NCBI GenBank assembly: GCA_025361185.1
Contig: JANYAR010000001.1
Span: 1-64,000 of the forward strand
Reading direction: 5' to 3'
DNA from: Alphaproteobacteria bacterium
Lineage (GTDB): Bacteria > Pseudomonadota > Alphaproteobacteria > Micropepsales > Micropepsaceae
DNA: 64,000 nt
Both the position numbers and the translations under genes were made by a program. This document shows positions 20,053 through 29,659 of this stretch, in pieces. Each line of letters starts with the position of its first letter. Within the stretch, counting starts at the first letter, position 1. Below the pieces are notes generated by a model. That model did no database searches. It was not told where the DNA came from and saw nothing but the letters and a program-made list of their open reading frames with translations.

Positions 20053-23000
20053 CTATTTGTGATGCTGCAGCCGTGTGTTGATCAACTGGAAGAAGACCGG
20101 CACGAAGAAGATCGCCAGGACCGTCGCGGTGATCATCCCGCCCACCACGCCGGTGCCGATGGCGTTCTGGCTGCCCGCGCCCGCGCCATGCGCCAGCGCC
20201 AGCGGTGTGACGCCGGCGACGAAGGCGATGGATGTCATCAGAATGGGGCGCAGCCGCAGCCGTGCCGCTTCCATGGCGGCGTCGAAGGCGGATGCACCTT
20301 TCTTCTCCGCATCGACCGCGAATTCCACGATCAGAATGGCGTTCTTGGCCGACAGGCCGATGGTGGTCAGCAACCCGACCTGGAAATAAATATCGTTGAA
20401 CAGTCCGCGCGACCAGGTCGCCAGCAACGCGCCCACCACGCCCAGCGGGATCACCATCATCACCGACAGGGGAATGGCCCAGCTTTCATACAGCGCCGCC
20501 AGACAAAGATAGATCACCAGAATGGACAGGGCGTAGAGCGCCGGCGCCTGTGAGCCGCTCAGCTCTTCCTGATAGGACAGGCCGGTGGCCTCGATGCCGA
20601 CGTCCTTGGGCAGCTGTTGGGCCAGCTTGCGCATTTCGGCTAGCGCGGTGCCGGTGGAAATGCCCGGTGCGCCCTGACCCTGCAGTTCGATAGCCTCCAG
20701 GCCGTTGTAGCGGGTGAGCGAGGCCGGGCCGGTCGTCCAGCGCGAGGTCGCAAAGGATGAAAACGGCGCCATGGTACCGCCGGTGTTGCGCACATACCAG
20801 CGGTCCAGGTCTTGTGGCGTCATGCGATAGGGCGCATCGCCTTGTATATAGACGCGCTTGACGCGGCCGCGATCGATGAAGTCGTTAATGTAGGTCGAGC
20901 CCCAGGCGGCGCTCAGCGTTGAATTGATGTTGGCCAGCGATATGCCCAGTGCGCTGGCCTTGGACTGGTCGATGTCGACATGCAGTTGCGGCGTGTCATC
21001 CAGGCTGTTGGGGCGCACGCCGTTCAGCAGCGGATCGCGCGCCGCCAGGCCCAGCAATTGATTGCGTGCCGCCACCAATCCGGCATGACCGATATTGCCG
21101 CGGTCCTCCAGCTCCAGGTCGAAGCCGGTGGCGTTGCCAAGCTCTTGCACCGAGGGCGGCACCACGGGATAGATCATGGCATCCTTGATGGGAAAGAAAC
21201 TCATCATCGCGCGGTTGGCGATCGAAACTGATTTGTTTTTGTCGCCCTTGCGCTCACTCCAGTCCTTCAGATGGGTGAAGGCCATGCCGGTGTTCTGGCC
21301 CGATCCCGCGAAGGAGAAGCCCGCCACGGCAAAGACAAAGTCGACATTGTTGCTCTCTTTATCCAGGTAATATTTGGCGACGTTCTGCGCCACCTTGAGC
21401 GTTGCCGGCTGGGTGGTGCCAGCGGGCAAGGTGATCAGGTTGAAGATGAAGCCCTGATCCTCATCCGGCAGAAAGCCGGTGGGAAGGCGAACGAACAATA
21501 CGGCCAGGACAGCGACGATCCCCCCATAGGCAGCCATGGTGCCCCAGGTGCGCCCTAGGAACCATGCCGTGCTGCCGTGATACCAGCTGCGGAAGGCGTC
21601 GAAATTGCGGTTGAACCCGTCGAAGAAGCGGCCGCGGCTGAGATGGCCTGTACCTTCGACGGGTTTCAGCAAGGTTGCGCACAGCGACGGCGATAGCACC
21701 AGCGCCACCATGATGGACAGCGACATGGCCGATACGATGGTGACGGAAAACTGGCGATAGATGACGCCGGTCGAGCCGCCGAAGAAAGCCATCGGCAGGA
21801 ACACCGCCGTCAGCACCAGCCCGATGCCGATCAGGGCGCCGGTAATTTCCTGCATGCTTTTGAGGGTCGCCTCGCGTGGCGGCAATCGCTCCTCATGCAT
21901 GATACGTTCGACATTCTCGACCACCACGATGGCGTCGTCGACCAGAAGGCCGATCACCAGCACCAGCGCGAACAAAGTGAGGGTATTGATGGAGTATCCG
22001 GCTACCGCCAGCACACCGAAGGTGCCCAGCAGCACCACTGGCACGGCGATGGCCGGAATCAGCGTCGCCCGCCAGTCCTGCAGGAAGACGTACATCACCA
22101 GCACCACCAGGGCGATGGCTTCGATCAGCGTCACCACCACGTCATGGATCGAGAGGCGGATGAAGGTGGTGTTGTCGATCGGGTACACCATCTTCATGCC
22201 CGGCGGCAGCGACGCTTTCAGTTCCTCGCATTTGGCCTTGACCGCATCCACGGTTTTGAGGGCGTTGGCGCCGGGCGCCAGCATGACGGGAATACCGGCG
22301 GCGGGATAGCCGTTGAACAGGCTGGCAATGGCATAGGTTTCCGCGCCCAGTTCAATACGGGCGACATCGCCCAGCCGCACCACCGCGCCGCTGGGAGAGG
22401 TTTTGAGAATGATGTCGCGGAACTGCTGAGGTGTTTGCAGCCGCGACTGGGCCGTGACGGTGGCGTTGATCGCCGCGCCCGCAACCGTGGGCTGGGCGCC
22501 GATCTGACCCGCTGAAACCTGGACATTCTGGGTCTGCACAGCGGCGGTGACATCGGACGGTTGCAGATTGAAATTGTGCAGCTTGAAGGGATCCAGCCAG
22601 ATGCGCATGGCGTATTGCGCGCCGAACACGCGCGTGTTGCCCACGCCGGGCACGCGGCTCAAGGGATCGCGCAATTTGGAGGTAATGTAGTCGGAAATGT
22701 CCACATTGGTGTAACGGCCGGTATCGTCATAGATGCCGACCACCACGATGAAGTTGACCATGTTCTTGGCCACCGTCACGCCCAGCTGCTGCACGGCGCT
22801 GGGCAACAGCGGCACGGCGGCCTGAACCTTGTTCTGGACCTGCACCTGGGCGATGTCGGGATTGGTCCCGGCGGCAAAGGTGGCGGTAATCAGCACCGTG
22901 CCGTCGGCGTTGGATTGGGACGAGAAGTAAAGCAGATTGTCCAACCCGGTCAGCTGCTGTTCGATGACCTGGGTAACGGAGCTCTGCAAGCTTTCGGAGT

Positions 23001-23163
23001 CGGCGCCGGGGTAGGTGGCGCTGATCACCACCGAGGGTGGCGCAATGGTGGGATATTGCTCGATCGGCAGGCTGAAGGCGGCGATGCCGCCCGCCAGCAT
23101 GATAACCACGGCGATGACCCATGCAAAAACCGGACGGTCGATGAAAAAGCGCGATAGGCTCAT
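20053..23163 (-). CDS. RND (HAE1) multidrug efflux inner-membrane permease, AcrB-like
   Basis: MSLSRFFIDRPVFAWVIAVVIMLAGGIAAFSLPIEQYPTIAPPSVVISATYPGA...; 1036 aa; classic NPDIAQVQVQNKVQ. Confidence 0.95.
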   Translation of the reverse strand: MSLSRFFIDRPVFAWVIAVVIMLAGGIAAFSLPIEQYPTIAPPSVVISATYPGADSESLQSSVTQVIEQQLTGLDNLLYFSSQSNADGTVLITATFAAGTNPDIAQVQVQNKVQAAVPLLPSAVQQLGVTVAKNMVNFIVVVGIYDDTGRYTNVDISDYITSKLRDPLSRVPGVGNTRVFGAQYAMRIWLDPFKLHNFNLQPSDVTAAVQTQNVQVSAGQIGAQPTVAGAAINATVTAQSRLQTPQQFRDIILKTSPSGAVVRLGDVARIELGAETYAIASLFNGYPAAGIPVMLAPGANALKTVDAVKAKCEELKASLPPGMKMVYPIDNTTFIRLSIHDVVVTLIEAIALVVLVMYVFLQDWRATLIPAIAVPVVLLGTFGVLAVAGYSINTLTLFALVLVIGLLVDDAIVVVENVERIMHEERLPPREATLKSMQEITGALIGIGLVLTAVFLPMAFFGGSTGVIYRQFSVTIVSAMSLSIMVALVLSPSLCATLLKPVEGTGHLSRGRFFDGFNRNFDAFRSWYHGSTAWFLGRTWGTMAAYGGIVAVLAVLFVRLPTGFLPDEDQGFIFNLITLPAGTTQPATLKVAQNVAKYYLDKESNNVDFVFAVAGFSFAGSGQNTGMAFTHLKDWSERKGDKNKSVSIANRAMMSFFPIKDAMIYPVVPPSVQELGNATGFDLELEDRGNIGHAGLVAARNQLLGLAARDPLLNGVRPNSLDDTPQLHVDIDQSKASALGISLANINSTLSAAWGSTYINDFIDRGRVKRVYIQGDAPYRMTPQDLDRWYVRNTGGTMAPFSSFATSRWTTGPASLTRYNGLEAIELQGQGAPGISTGTALAEMRKLAQQLPKDVGIEATGLSYQEELSGSQAPALYALSILVIYLCLAALYESWAIPLSVMMVIPLGVVGALLATWSRGLFNDIYFQVGLLTTIGLSAKNAILIVEFAVDAEKKGASAFDAAMEAARLRLRPILMTSIAFVAGVTPLALAHGAGAGSQNAIGTGVVGGMITATVLAIFFVPVFFQLINTRLQHHK

Positions 23164-24263
23164 CAGCGCGCCGCCTGGGGGTTGGCCGCCGCGCTCGCGG
23201 GCTGCGGATTGACCGGCATGTCCGGCATGGCCTTTGCCAGGCCTTCGGTGATCAACTTGTCACCCGGCTTGAGTCCTTCCAGCACCTGCCAGGTGTTGCC
23301 GATGGCGCGGCCGGTCTTGAGGACGCGCAGCCGGGCGACATTCTTTTCGTCCACCACCAGCGCGGTGGGGTCGCCCTTCTGGTTGTGGTTGACGGCGCTC
23401 TGCGGCACCAGAATGCCGTGCGGGTCCACCCCTTGATTGATCACGGCCCGAACATAGAGACCGGGCAGCAGAAGATTTTCGGGATTGGGGAAAAGCGCGC
23501 GCAACCGCACCGCGCCGGTGGCCGGGTCCACCGTTACGTCGGTCATTTGCAGCTTGCCTTTCAACAAATAGGGACTGCCGTCGTCCAGTTTCAGCGTGAC
23601 TTCCGCCGTCAGCGGACCGCCGGAATTGACGCTGCCGGCCTGCACCGCGCGCCTCAGCGCCACCAGCTCGGCGCTGGACTGATCCACATCGACATAGATG
23701 GGATCCAGGGTGGAGACAGTGGTGAGCGCGGTAGCCTGTTGCGCCGTCACCAGCGCGCCTTCGGTCACGGTGGAAGCGCCGATGCGCCCGGTGATGGCCG
23801 CCATGATGCGGGTATAGTCCAGGTTGATGCGGGCGCTGTCGGCGTTGGCCTTGGCCTGGAGATAGGCGGCGCGGGCGTCGTCGGCGTCCTGGGGTGCGAT
23901 GGCACGCTCAGACAACAAACGGGCATAGCGCTCCGCCTTGACCTTGGTGGAAGCCAGGGTGGCGAGCATGCTGTCATAGGTTGCGCGATAGGGGGCGGGG
24001 TCGATCTGATAAAGCGGTTGTCCGCGCTTGACGGTCGAACCTTCGACGAACAACCGCTTTTGAACGATGCCGGATATCTGGGGGCGGATCTCGGACACGG
24101 CATAAGGGGTTGTGCGCCCCGGCAGCTCAACGCTCAGCGGCACCGGCTGTTCGGCGATGGTGATGAAGCCGACATCGGCTGGTGGCATCTGATTCTGCGG
24201 CGGCCGGCCGCAAGCTGCCAGGATGAGGCCGGCGGCCAAAGCGGTCATGACAAAACGCGGCAT
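23163..24263 (-). CDS. RND efflux periplasmic adaptor (AcrA-like lipoprotein)
   Basis: MPRFVMTALAAGLILAACGRPPQNQ lipobox; VELPGRTTPYAVSEIRPQISGIVQKRLFVEGSTVKRGQPLYQIDP; overlaps permease start by 1 nt. Confidence 0.95.
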   Translation of the reverse strand: MPRFVMTALAAGLILAACGRPPQNQMPPADVGFITIAEQPVPLSVELPGRTTPYAVSEIRPQISGIVQKRLFVEGSTVKRGQPLYQIDPAPYRATYDSMLATLASTKVKAERYARLLSERAIAPQDADDARAAYLQAKANADSARINLDYTRIMAAITGRIGASTVTEGALVTAQQATALTTVSTLDPIYVDVDQSSAELVALRRAVQAGSVNSGGPLTAEVTLKLDDGSPYLLKGKLQMTDVTVDPATGAVRLRALFPNPENLLLPGLYVRAVINQGVDPHGILVPQSAVNHNQKGDPTALVVDEKNVARLRVLKTGRAIGNTWQVLEGLKPGDKLITEGLAKAMPDMPVNPQPASAAANPQAAR

Positions 24264-24364
24264 CGATCCCCCAAAACAATCATGGATAAAGATGACGATC
24301 GGCGAAATTCGCCACAGACATCCCAAAGCAAATAAAATTCCGGGCGAGAAGCTCGCACCGCCCC

Positions 24365-25405
24365 TTACATATGCGCAGGTGCGAGAATTGGAAGGGCAGA
24401 ATGGGACGAAAGTTCGGCCCAAAGTGAAGTTAAGGCCGATTCTACGCCGCTGGCGCTGTCAATTTGACACAGCCGCGCCCTGGTGGCGCGTCTTTGGGCA
24501 GGGTCAGCAGGACATAAAGCCTGTTCGACATACCAGCTCAGGTGCTTGCGGAATATTTTCAGCCCCAGGGCATCGCCATAAAAGCGCAACGTGTCTGTAA
24601 AATGTTCAAGCGCGATGCCCAAACGAGAGGCAAGATCGGGTTCTGACATTTCCTCACCGGTATACAGCGCACGATCCAACGCCGCGGCGATCCAGGGCCG
24701 TCCATAGGCGCCGCGTCCGATCATCACCGCATCGGCGCCGGATTGTTCCAGCGCGGCGCGGGCGGATGGCGCATCGGTGATGTCGCCATTGACGATCACC
24801 GGCAGGTTGGTGGCCTGCTTGACCTGCGCCACCGCGCGCCAATCGGCGCATCCGCCATAGAATTGCTGGCGTGTGCGGCCATGCACGGTGATGGCTTTCA
24901 CACCCAACCGTTCGGCCAGCGTCGCGATTTGCGGCGCATTGCGGTTGTTGTCGTCCCAGCCGAGCCGCATTTTCAAAGTGACGGGACGTGACGTGGCATT
25001 GACCGCGGCCTCGATCAATCGCGCCGCCAGTTCCGGTTCGCGCATCAGGGCCGAGCCCGACAGCGCGCCGGTCACCTCTTTTGCGGGGCAGCCCATGTTG
25101 AAATCGATGATGTCGGCGCCGGCCTGCTCGGCCAGCTTTGCGCCCTTGGCGATCCATTCGGGCGTGCGGCCCACCAGTTGGATTACCATCAAGGGCAAGC
25201 CGTCCCCGATCGCCGCACGACGCACCACATCGGGGCGGCCGCGGGCAAAGCTGTCGCAGGCCACCATCTCGGTCGCCACATAGGGCGCGCCGCAACGGCT
25301 GGCGATACGGCGGAACGGCAGGTCGGAAACGCCCGTCATGGGCGCGGTGAGTACCCGGCCGGGAATGGTGACGTCACCGATTTGCAGGGACCCAAGAGAC
25401 GACAT
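24365..25405 (-). CDS. dusB: tRNA-dihydrouridine synthase B
   Basis: VLTAPMTGVSDLPFRRIA, DFNMGCPAKEVTGALSGSALM, VHGRTRQQFYGG, VIVNGDITD, GADAVMIGRGAYGRPW. Confidence 0.85.
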   Translation of the reverse strand: MSSLGSLQIGDVTIPGRVLTAPMTGVSDLPFRRIASRCGAPYVATEMVACDSFARGRPDVVRRAAIGDGLPLMVIQLVGRTPEWIAKGAKLAEQAGADIIDFNMGCPAKEVTGALSGSALMREPELAARLIEAAVNATSRPVTLKMRLGWDDNNRNAPQIATLAERLGVKAITVHGRTRQQFYGGCADWRAVAQVKQATNLPVIVNGDITDAPSARAALEQSGADAVMIGRGAYGRPWIAAALDRALYTGEEMSEPDLASRLGIALEHFTDTLRFYGDALGLKIFRKHLSWYVEQALCPADPAQRRATRARLCQIDSASGVESALTSLWAELSSHSALPILAPAHM

Positions 25406-25444
25406 GGGGGCGGGACATAGCCCCACCCGCCATATTTGTCGAGA

Positions 25445-26398
25445 TCAGCTACCAGAGCCGAGCCTGTGGATCCGGCCTGATCCGCTGATATCGGTTTCCA
25501 GCCGCTTGGGACTGCTGTGCAGGTTGACGTCGCCCGATCCGCTAATTTCGACCTTTGCCTCGTCGCTGGGGGCGATATCGACATTGCCGTGGCCGCCGAT
25601 CTCCACCTTGGCGATACGCGTTGTCACCTCACCGAAGTCCGCGCGTCCCGAGCCCTCGATCTCGATGTTGAGGTCATCGATACTGCCTTTGGCCCTGACA
25701 GACCCGGAGCCCGCGATCCCGACTTCGGCTTGACGCGCGGTGAGTTGGTCGAATTCAGCGTCGCCTGATCCCGCGATATCCATTTTGAGAGTATCGATCT
25801 TGCCGTTGGCCTTGACGGAGCCCGAGCCTGCGATTTCGATCTTGACCTGGCGCGCCGTTATCTGGTCGAGATCGGCCTTGCCCGATCCTGCGACATCGAT
25901 TTTGAGATCGTCGATCCGGCCGTTGGCCTTGACCGAGCCCGATCCCGCGATATCGATCTTCAAGCTGGATTGATCGAGCCTGTCCAGGATCAGATTGCCG
26001 CCACCGGCAATGTCGAACTTGCGGAATTCGCGGCCGGGAAGGGTTATCGTCAGGTCTTTCGTGCGATCGCGCCAGCCGCGGCAGTCCATCTCGATATCGC
26101 CATCATGTACGCGCAGGTGCGCCACGATTTGGGGATCGCCGGAAATATGCACCTTGTTGTCACCGCCGGGCACATAGCTGGCACGGCCATTCACCGACAG
26201 GCCGGCATGATTGCTGCCGTCCCAGTCCAGCTCGCGGCTGGTAGCGGTGGCGCCCGCGACCGCCTCACAGCGCGGCCGGCCATCGAACAGGGAAAAGCCC
26301 TCCAGTCCCTCCCTGCCGCCGATGGCGGCGGCAGCTCCCATGCAGGCGGCGGACGCGGTCAGACCAATGACGGCGATGATGGTAAGCTTATGCGCCAC
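25445..26398 (-). CDS. DUF2807 (GIN, adhesin-like beta-helix) protein with triplicated repeat; GTG start
   Basis: Signal-like N-term (GTG)AHKLTIIAVIGLTASAACMGAAAAIGG shared with two downstream-listed paralogues; xIAGSGSVKANG repeats. ORF track start at 26569 is upstream of the shared signal. Confidence 0.8.
   Translation of the reverse strand: MAHKLTIIAVIGLTASAACMGAAAAIGGREGLEGFSLFDGRPRCEAVAGATATSRELDWDGSNHAGLSVNGRASYVPGGDNKVHISGDPQIVAHLRVHDGDIEMDCRGWRDRTKDLTITLPGREFRKFDIAGGGNLILDRLDQSSLKIDIAGSGSVKANGRIDDLKIDVAGSGKADLDQITARQVKIEIAGSGSVKANGKIDTLKMDIAGSGDAEFDQLTARQAEVGIAGSGSVRAKGSIDDLNIEIEGSGRADFGEVTTRIAKVEIGGHGNVDIAPSDEAKVEISGSGDVNLHSSPKRLETDISGSGRIHRLGSGS
25583..25933 (-). repeat. Three tandem ~117-bp (39-aa) coding repeats
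   Basis: VKANGRIDDLKIDVAGSGKADLDQITARQVKIEIAGSGS / VKANGKIDTLKMDIAGSGDAEFDQLTARQAEVGIAGSGS / VRAKGSIDDLNIEIEGSGRADFGEVTTRIAKVEIGGHGN read directly. Confidence 0.9.
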
Positions 26399-26423
26399 GA
26401 TGTATCTCCTTGTTGAATTCTGC

Positions 26424-27143
26424 TCAGCCGTTGGGGGCGAGTTTGTGGAGCTGGCCGGGACCGGCAATGTTGGTGTCCAGCTCCTTGGGGTTGCTGTACA
26501 GATTGACGGTGCTTGGTCCGGCAATCTTGATCTTGGCCGATTCCGTGGGCGCGATGTCGGCGCTGGCAACGCCGGCGAGCGTTACCTTGGCGCTGCGGCC
26601 CGTGACCTTCCCGAAATCGGCATGGCCGACACCCGCGACATCGATCCTGAGATCGTCGATCCTGCCATCGGCCGTGATGGTGCCTGTGCCCGCGATCTTC
26701 GCTTTCATACTGGCCTTGTTCATCCGCTCCAGCTTCAGGTCGCTGCGGCCGGCAATGGCGAATTCGCGAAATTCCAGACCGGGCAAGGTGAGATTGATCT
26801 TGTCGCGATCGCGCCAGCCACGGCAGTCCAGATCGATCTTGCCGTCATGGATGCGCAGGTGCGCCAGCACCTGGGGATCGCCGCTGGCATGGAGCTTGTT
26901 GTCGGACCCGGGTGTATAGCGGGCGTTGCTATACGCCACCAATTGCACCTTGTCGCTTCCGTCCCAGTTCAGATCGCGGCTGGTCGCCGTGGCGCCGTCA
27001 ATCCTGTGGCAGCGCGGGCCTTCACCAAACAGCCCGTCGAGCCCGTCACCGAAATTGCCGCCCCCGATGGCGGCGGCAGCCCCCAGGCAGACGGCTGAGG
27101 CGGAAAGACCGATGACGGCGATGATGGCCAGCTTGTGCGCCAT
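26424..27143 (-). CDS. DUF2807 (GIN) protein
   Basis: MAHKLAIIAVIGLSASAVCLGAAAAIGG signal; LTLPGLEFREFAIAGRSDLKLERMN..., paralogous to neighbours. Confidence 0.8.
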   Translation of the reverse strand: MAHKLAIIAVIGLSASAVCLGAAAAIGGGNFGDGLDGLFGEGPRCHRIDGATATSRDLNWDGSDKVQLVAYSNARYTPGSDNKLHASGDPQVLAHLRIHDGKIDLDCRGWRDRDKINLTLPGLEFREFAIAGRSDLKLERMNKASMKAKIAGTGTITADGRIDDLRIDVAGVGHADFGKVTGRSAKVTLAGVASADIAPTESAKIKIAGPSTVNLYSNPKELDTNIAGPGQLHKLAPNG

Positions 27144-27172
27144 GATGATGTCTTCTTCCCTGAGGTATGCGG

Positions 27173-27910
27173 TCAGCCGCCGGAGCTGATGTTGTGGATA
27201 CGGCCCGATCCGGCGATATGGGTTTCCAGCTTCCTGGGATTGGAATGCAGATTGACGTCGCCGCTGCCGGCGATATGGATGTCGGCCTCGTCGGTGGGCG
27301 CGATGTCGGTATTGCCGCTGCCGGCGATATGCACCTCGGTGATTTGCGAGGCCACATGGCCCAGGTCGGCGTCACCCGATCCGGCGATGTGAATCTCGGC
27401 ATGTTCCACCTTGCCGTCGGCCTTGATCGAACCGGAGCCGGCGATGCTGACCGTCAGCCGCTCCTGGTCAAGGTTCTGCAGCACCAGATTGCCGCTGCCG
27501 GCGATGCCGAATTTCTTGAACTCCCGGCCCGGCAGGGTGATTTCAAGGCTGTCCCGCCGGTCGCGCCAGCCGCCACGGCAGTCCAGCTCAATCCTGCCGT
27601 CACGCACCCGCACATGCGGCACCAGTTGGGGATCGCCGGTGACATGAAGCTTGTCGTCGCTGCCCGGCGTGTAGCGGGCATGGCCGCCGACCGACAGGCC
27701 GACATGGTCGCTGCCATCCCAGTCCAGATCGCGGCTGGTGGCACTGGCGCCCTGCACCGCTTCGCAGCGCGGGCGGTCACCGAACAGGGAAAAGTCGAAG
27801 CCGTCAAAGTCCTTGCCGAATTGATTGCCGCCGATGGCGGCGGCAGCGCCCATGCAGACAGCGGAACCGGTAAGCCCAATGACGGCGACGATGGCGAGCT
27901 TGTGCACCAT
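27173..27910 (-). CDS. DUF2807 (GIN) protein
   Basis: MVHKLAIVAVIGLTGSAVCMGAAAAIGG signal; ITLPGREFKKFGIAGSGNLVLQNLDQ..., HIAGSGNTDIAPTDEADIHIAGSGDVNLHSNP. Confidence 0.8.
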   Translation of the reverse strand: MVHKLAIVAVIGLTGSAVCMGAAAAIGGNQFGKDFDGFDFSLFGDRPRCEAVQGASATSRDLDWDGSDHVGLSVGGHARYTPGSDDKLHVTGDPQLVPHVRVRDGRIELDCRGGWRDRRDSLEITLPGREFKKFGIAGSGNLVLQNLDQERLTVSIAGSGSIKADGKVEHAEIHIAGSGDADLGHVASQITEVHIAGSGNTDIAPTDEADIHIAGSGDVNLHSNPRKLETHIAGSGRIHNISSGG

Positions 27911-27920
27911 GGTTTTTCTC

Positions 27921-28493
27921 CTAGATGGATTTGTTGGCGGTATCGAACAGGCGGAAATGCAACCGCGCATAGCGGATCAGCAGTTTGGCGATGATGTCCA
28001 TCAGCATCAGCAGCAGTGCGCCGCCGCCGATGGCGCCGCTGATCAGGCTCAACCCCACCAGCAGCTGCATCGGGAGATTGCTCATCACGCCGTGCCAGCC
28101 GAAGGGCAGCAGATTGAACAAAAGGAACGAGCCGCCCACAACGAACGCAAGACAAGCCACCGACAGGCCGAAGAAGATCGCGGCCAGGCCGCAGAGCAGG
28201 GGCAGCAATATGATGAAGTCGATGGTCGCCAGTCCCAGCAGCGCCAGCACCACGCCCATGAAATTTCCCGCGTTGCGGTTTTCTTCCCAGCGGCGAAAGC
28301 CGATCTCGGCGCGCAGTTCGCGCGCCAGGCGCACGGGATCGCCCAGGGCGGCGGCGACTTCTTCCGGGGTGCGGCCGTCGGCGGCGCCATCGGCGAAATG
28401 CGTTTCGTAGTCAGCCACGATGTCGTTGATGTCGCTGTGATGCAGGCCCGCCAAGCCGTCGCGAAGCTGCGTCATGAAATGTGCGCGGTTCAT
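27921..28493 (-). CDS. DUF1700 (HAAS-type) membrane protein
   Basis: MNRAHFMTQLRDGLAGLHHSDINDIVADYETHFADGAADGRTPEEVAAALGDPVRLARELRAE then multiple TM segments. Confidence 0.85.
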   Translation of the reverse strand: MNRAHFMTQLRDGLAGLHHSDINDIVADYETHFADGAADGRTPEEVAAALGDPVRLARELRAEIGFRRWEENRNAGNFMGVVLALLGLATIDFIILLPLLCGLAAIFFGLSVACLAFVVGGSFLLFNLLPFGWHGVMSNLPMQLLVGLSLISGAIGGGALLLMLMDIIAKLLIRYARLHFRLFDTANKSI

Positions 28494-28816
28494 GTTGCGT
28501 CTCCCAGGATTTTGCGCACGGCCGCCTCGAAGACGAGCCACTCGGCGGATTGTGATTTCAGCGCCTGCGCACCGCTTTTGGTGAGTTTGTAATATTTGCG
28601 CGGCGGACCGCTGCCCGATTCCTGCAGATAGGTCGAAACCAGACCGTCATTCTGCATGCGGCGCATCAAGGGATAGATGGTGCCTTCGCCCATGCCCACC
28701 GCTTCGGCCATGCGGCTGGCGATGTCGTAGGCGTAGTTGTCGCCCTTGGAGAGCAGTGCCAGCACGCACATCTCCAGGACGCCTTTCTTGAGCTGGATTT
28801 GAAGGGATTCGACCAT
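28490..28816 (-). CDS. PadR family transcriptional regulator
   Basis: VLEMCVLALLSKGDNYAYDIASRMAEAVGMGEGTIYPLMRRMQNDGLVSTYLQESGSGPPRKYYKLTKSG; ATGA overlap with DUF1700 gene. Confidence 0.92.
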   Translation of the reverse strand: MVESLQIQLKKGVLEMCVLALLSKGDNYAYDIASRMAEAVGMGEGTIYPLMRRMQNDGLVSTYLQESGSGPPRKYYKLTKSGAQALKSQSAEWLVFEAAVRKILGDAT

Positions 28817-28906
28817 GCGCTAGTGTCTATCACATGGTACCTTGTCTTGCAAGGTACTATTTGCCCCGTTACCGGGCTTTTAGGCTTTTCTCCCTTAAAA
28901 CCGGCC

Positions 28907-29659
28907 ATGGCCCTGGCAAACCACCTGAAGACCAAGCTGACCAGCTTGTTGGCGCGCAGCTTGGTGGCGCGGCCTGCCCGCCTGGCTGGGCACAAGCCGG
29001 TGGCCAGCATCACATTTGACGATTTTCCCAAGAATGCCTGGACGTTGGGCGGGCCGGTGCTGGCCCATCATGGGGTGCGCGGCACTTATTATACGGCAGG
29101 CGGTTTTTGTGGCCGCACCGTCGACGGCGCCGCGTTCTACGACGAGGGTGACCTGACTTCACTGGCGGCGGCCGGCCACGAGATCGGCTGCCACGGTTTC
29201 GCCCACCAGCCGACACCGAGCTTGACCGACGACGAACTTGCGGCGGATGCAACGCGCAACCGGCAATTCCTCCAGCCCTTTCTGAACGGTGGCGCGCCGG
29301 TGAGCTACGCCTTTCCGTTCGGCCGGGTAAGCCCACGCACCAAGCGCTTCTATGCCTCGCGCTTCAAATCGGCGCGCGGGTCGCATTGCGGCATCAATAT
29401 CGGCCGCGTCGACTTGGCGCAGCTCAATGTCGTTTCGCTGGAAACCCGTTGCTGGAACGAGAAAGCCATCGAGGCCGATATCCAGCGTGTGTTGCACAGC
29501 CATGGCTGGCTGATCCTCTATACCCATGACATATCGGATACCCCGTCGCGCTATGGCTCCACGCCGGCGATGCTGGATTGGGCGCTGGGCCGCGTCGCCG
29601 CGGCGCGGATCGAAGTCCTGCCCGTGCACGAAGCGCTGGCGGTGGCGCTAGGACTCTAG
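28907..29659 (+). CDS. Polysaccharide deacetylase (NodB-like) family protein
   Basis: ASITFDDFPKNAW (TFDD motif 1), GCHGFAHQ (HxxxH), YAFPFGRVS. Confidence 0.8.
   Translation: MALANHLKTKLTSLLARSLVARPARLAGHKPVASITFDDFPKNAWTLGGPVLAHHGVRGTYYTAGGFCGRTVDGAAFYDEGDLTSLAAAGHEIGCHGFAHQPTPSLTDDELAADATRNRQFLQPFLNGGAPVSYAFPFGRVSPRTKRFYASRFKSARGSHCGINIGRVDLAQLNVVSLETRCWNEKAIEADIQRVLHSHGWLILYTHDISDTPSRYGSTPAMLDWALGRVAAARIEVLPVHEALAVALGL

Noticed and set aside
25700-25980. Repeats considered as CRISPR-like array
   Set aside because: Units are contiguous 117-bp coding repeats without unique spacers; they encode the DUF2807 protein in frame.
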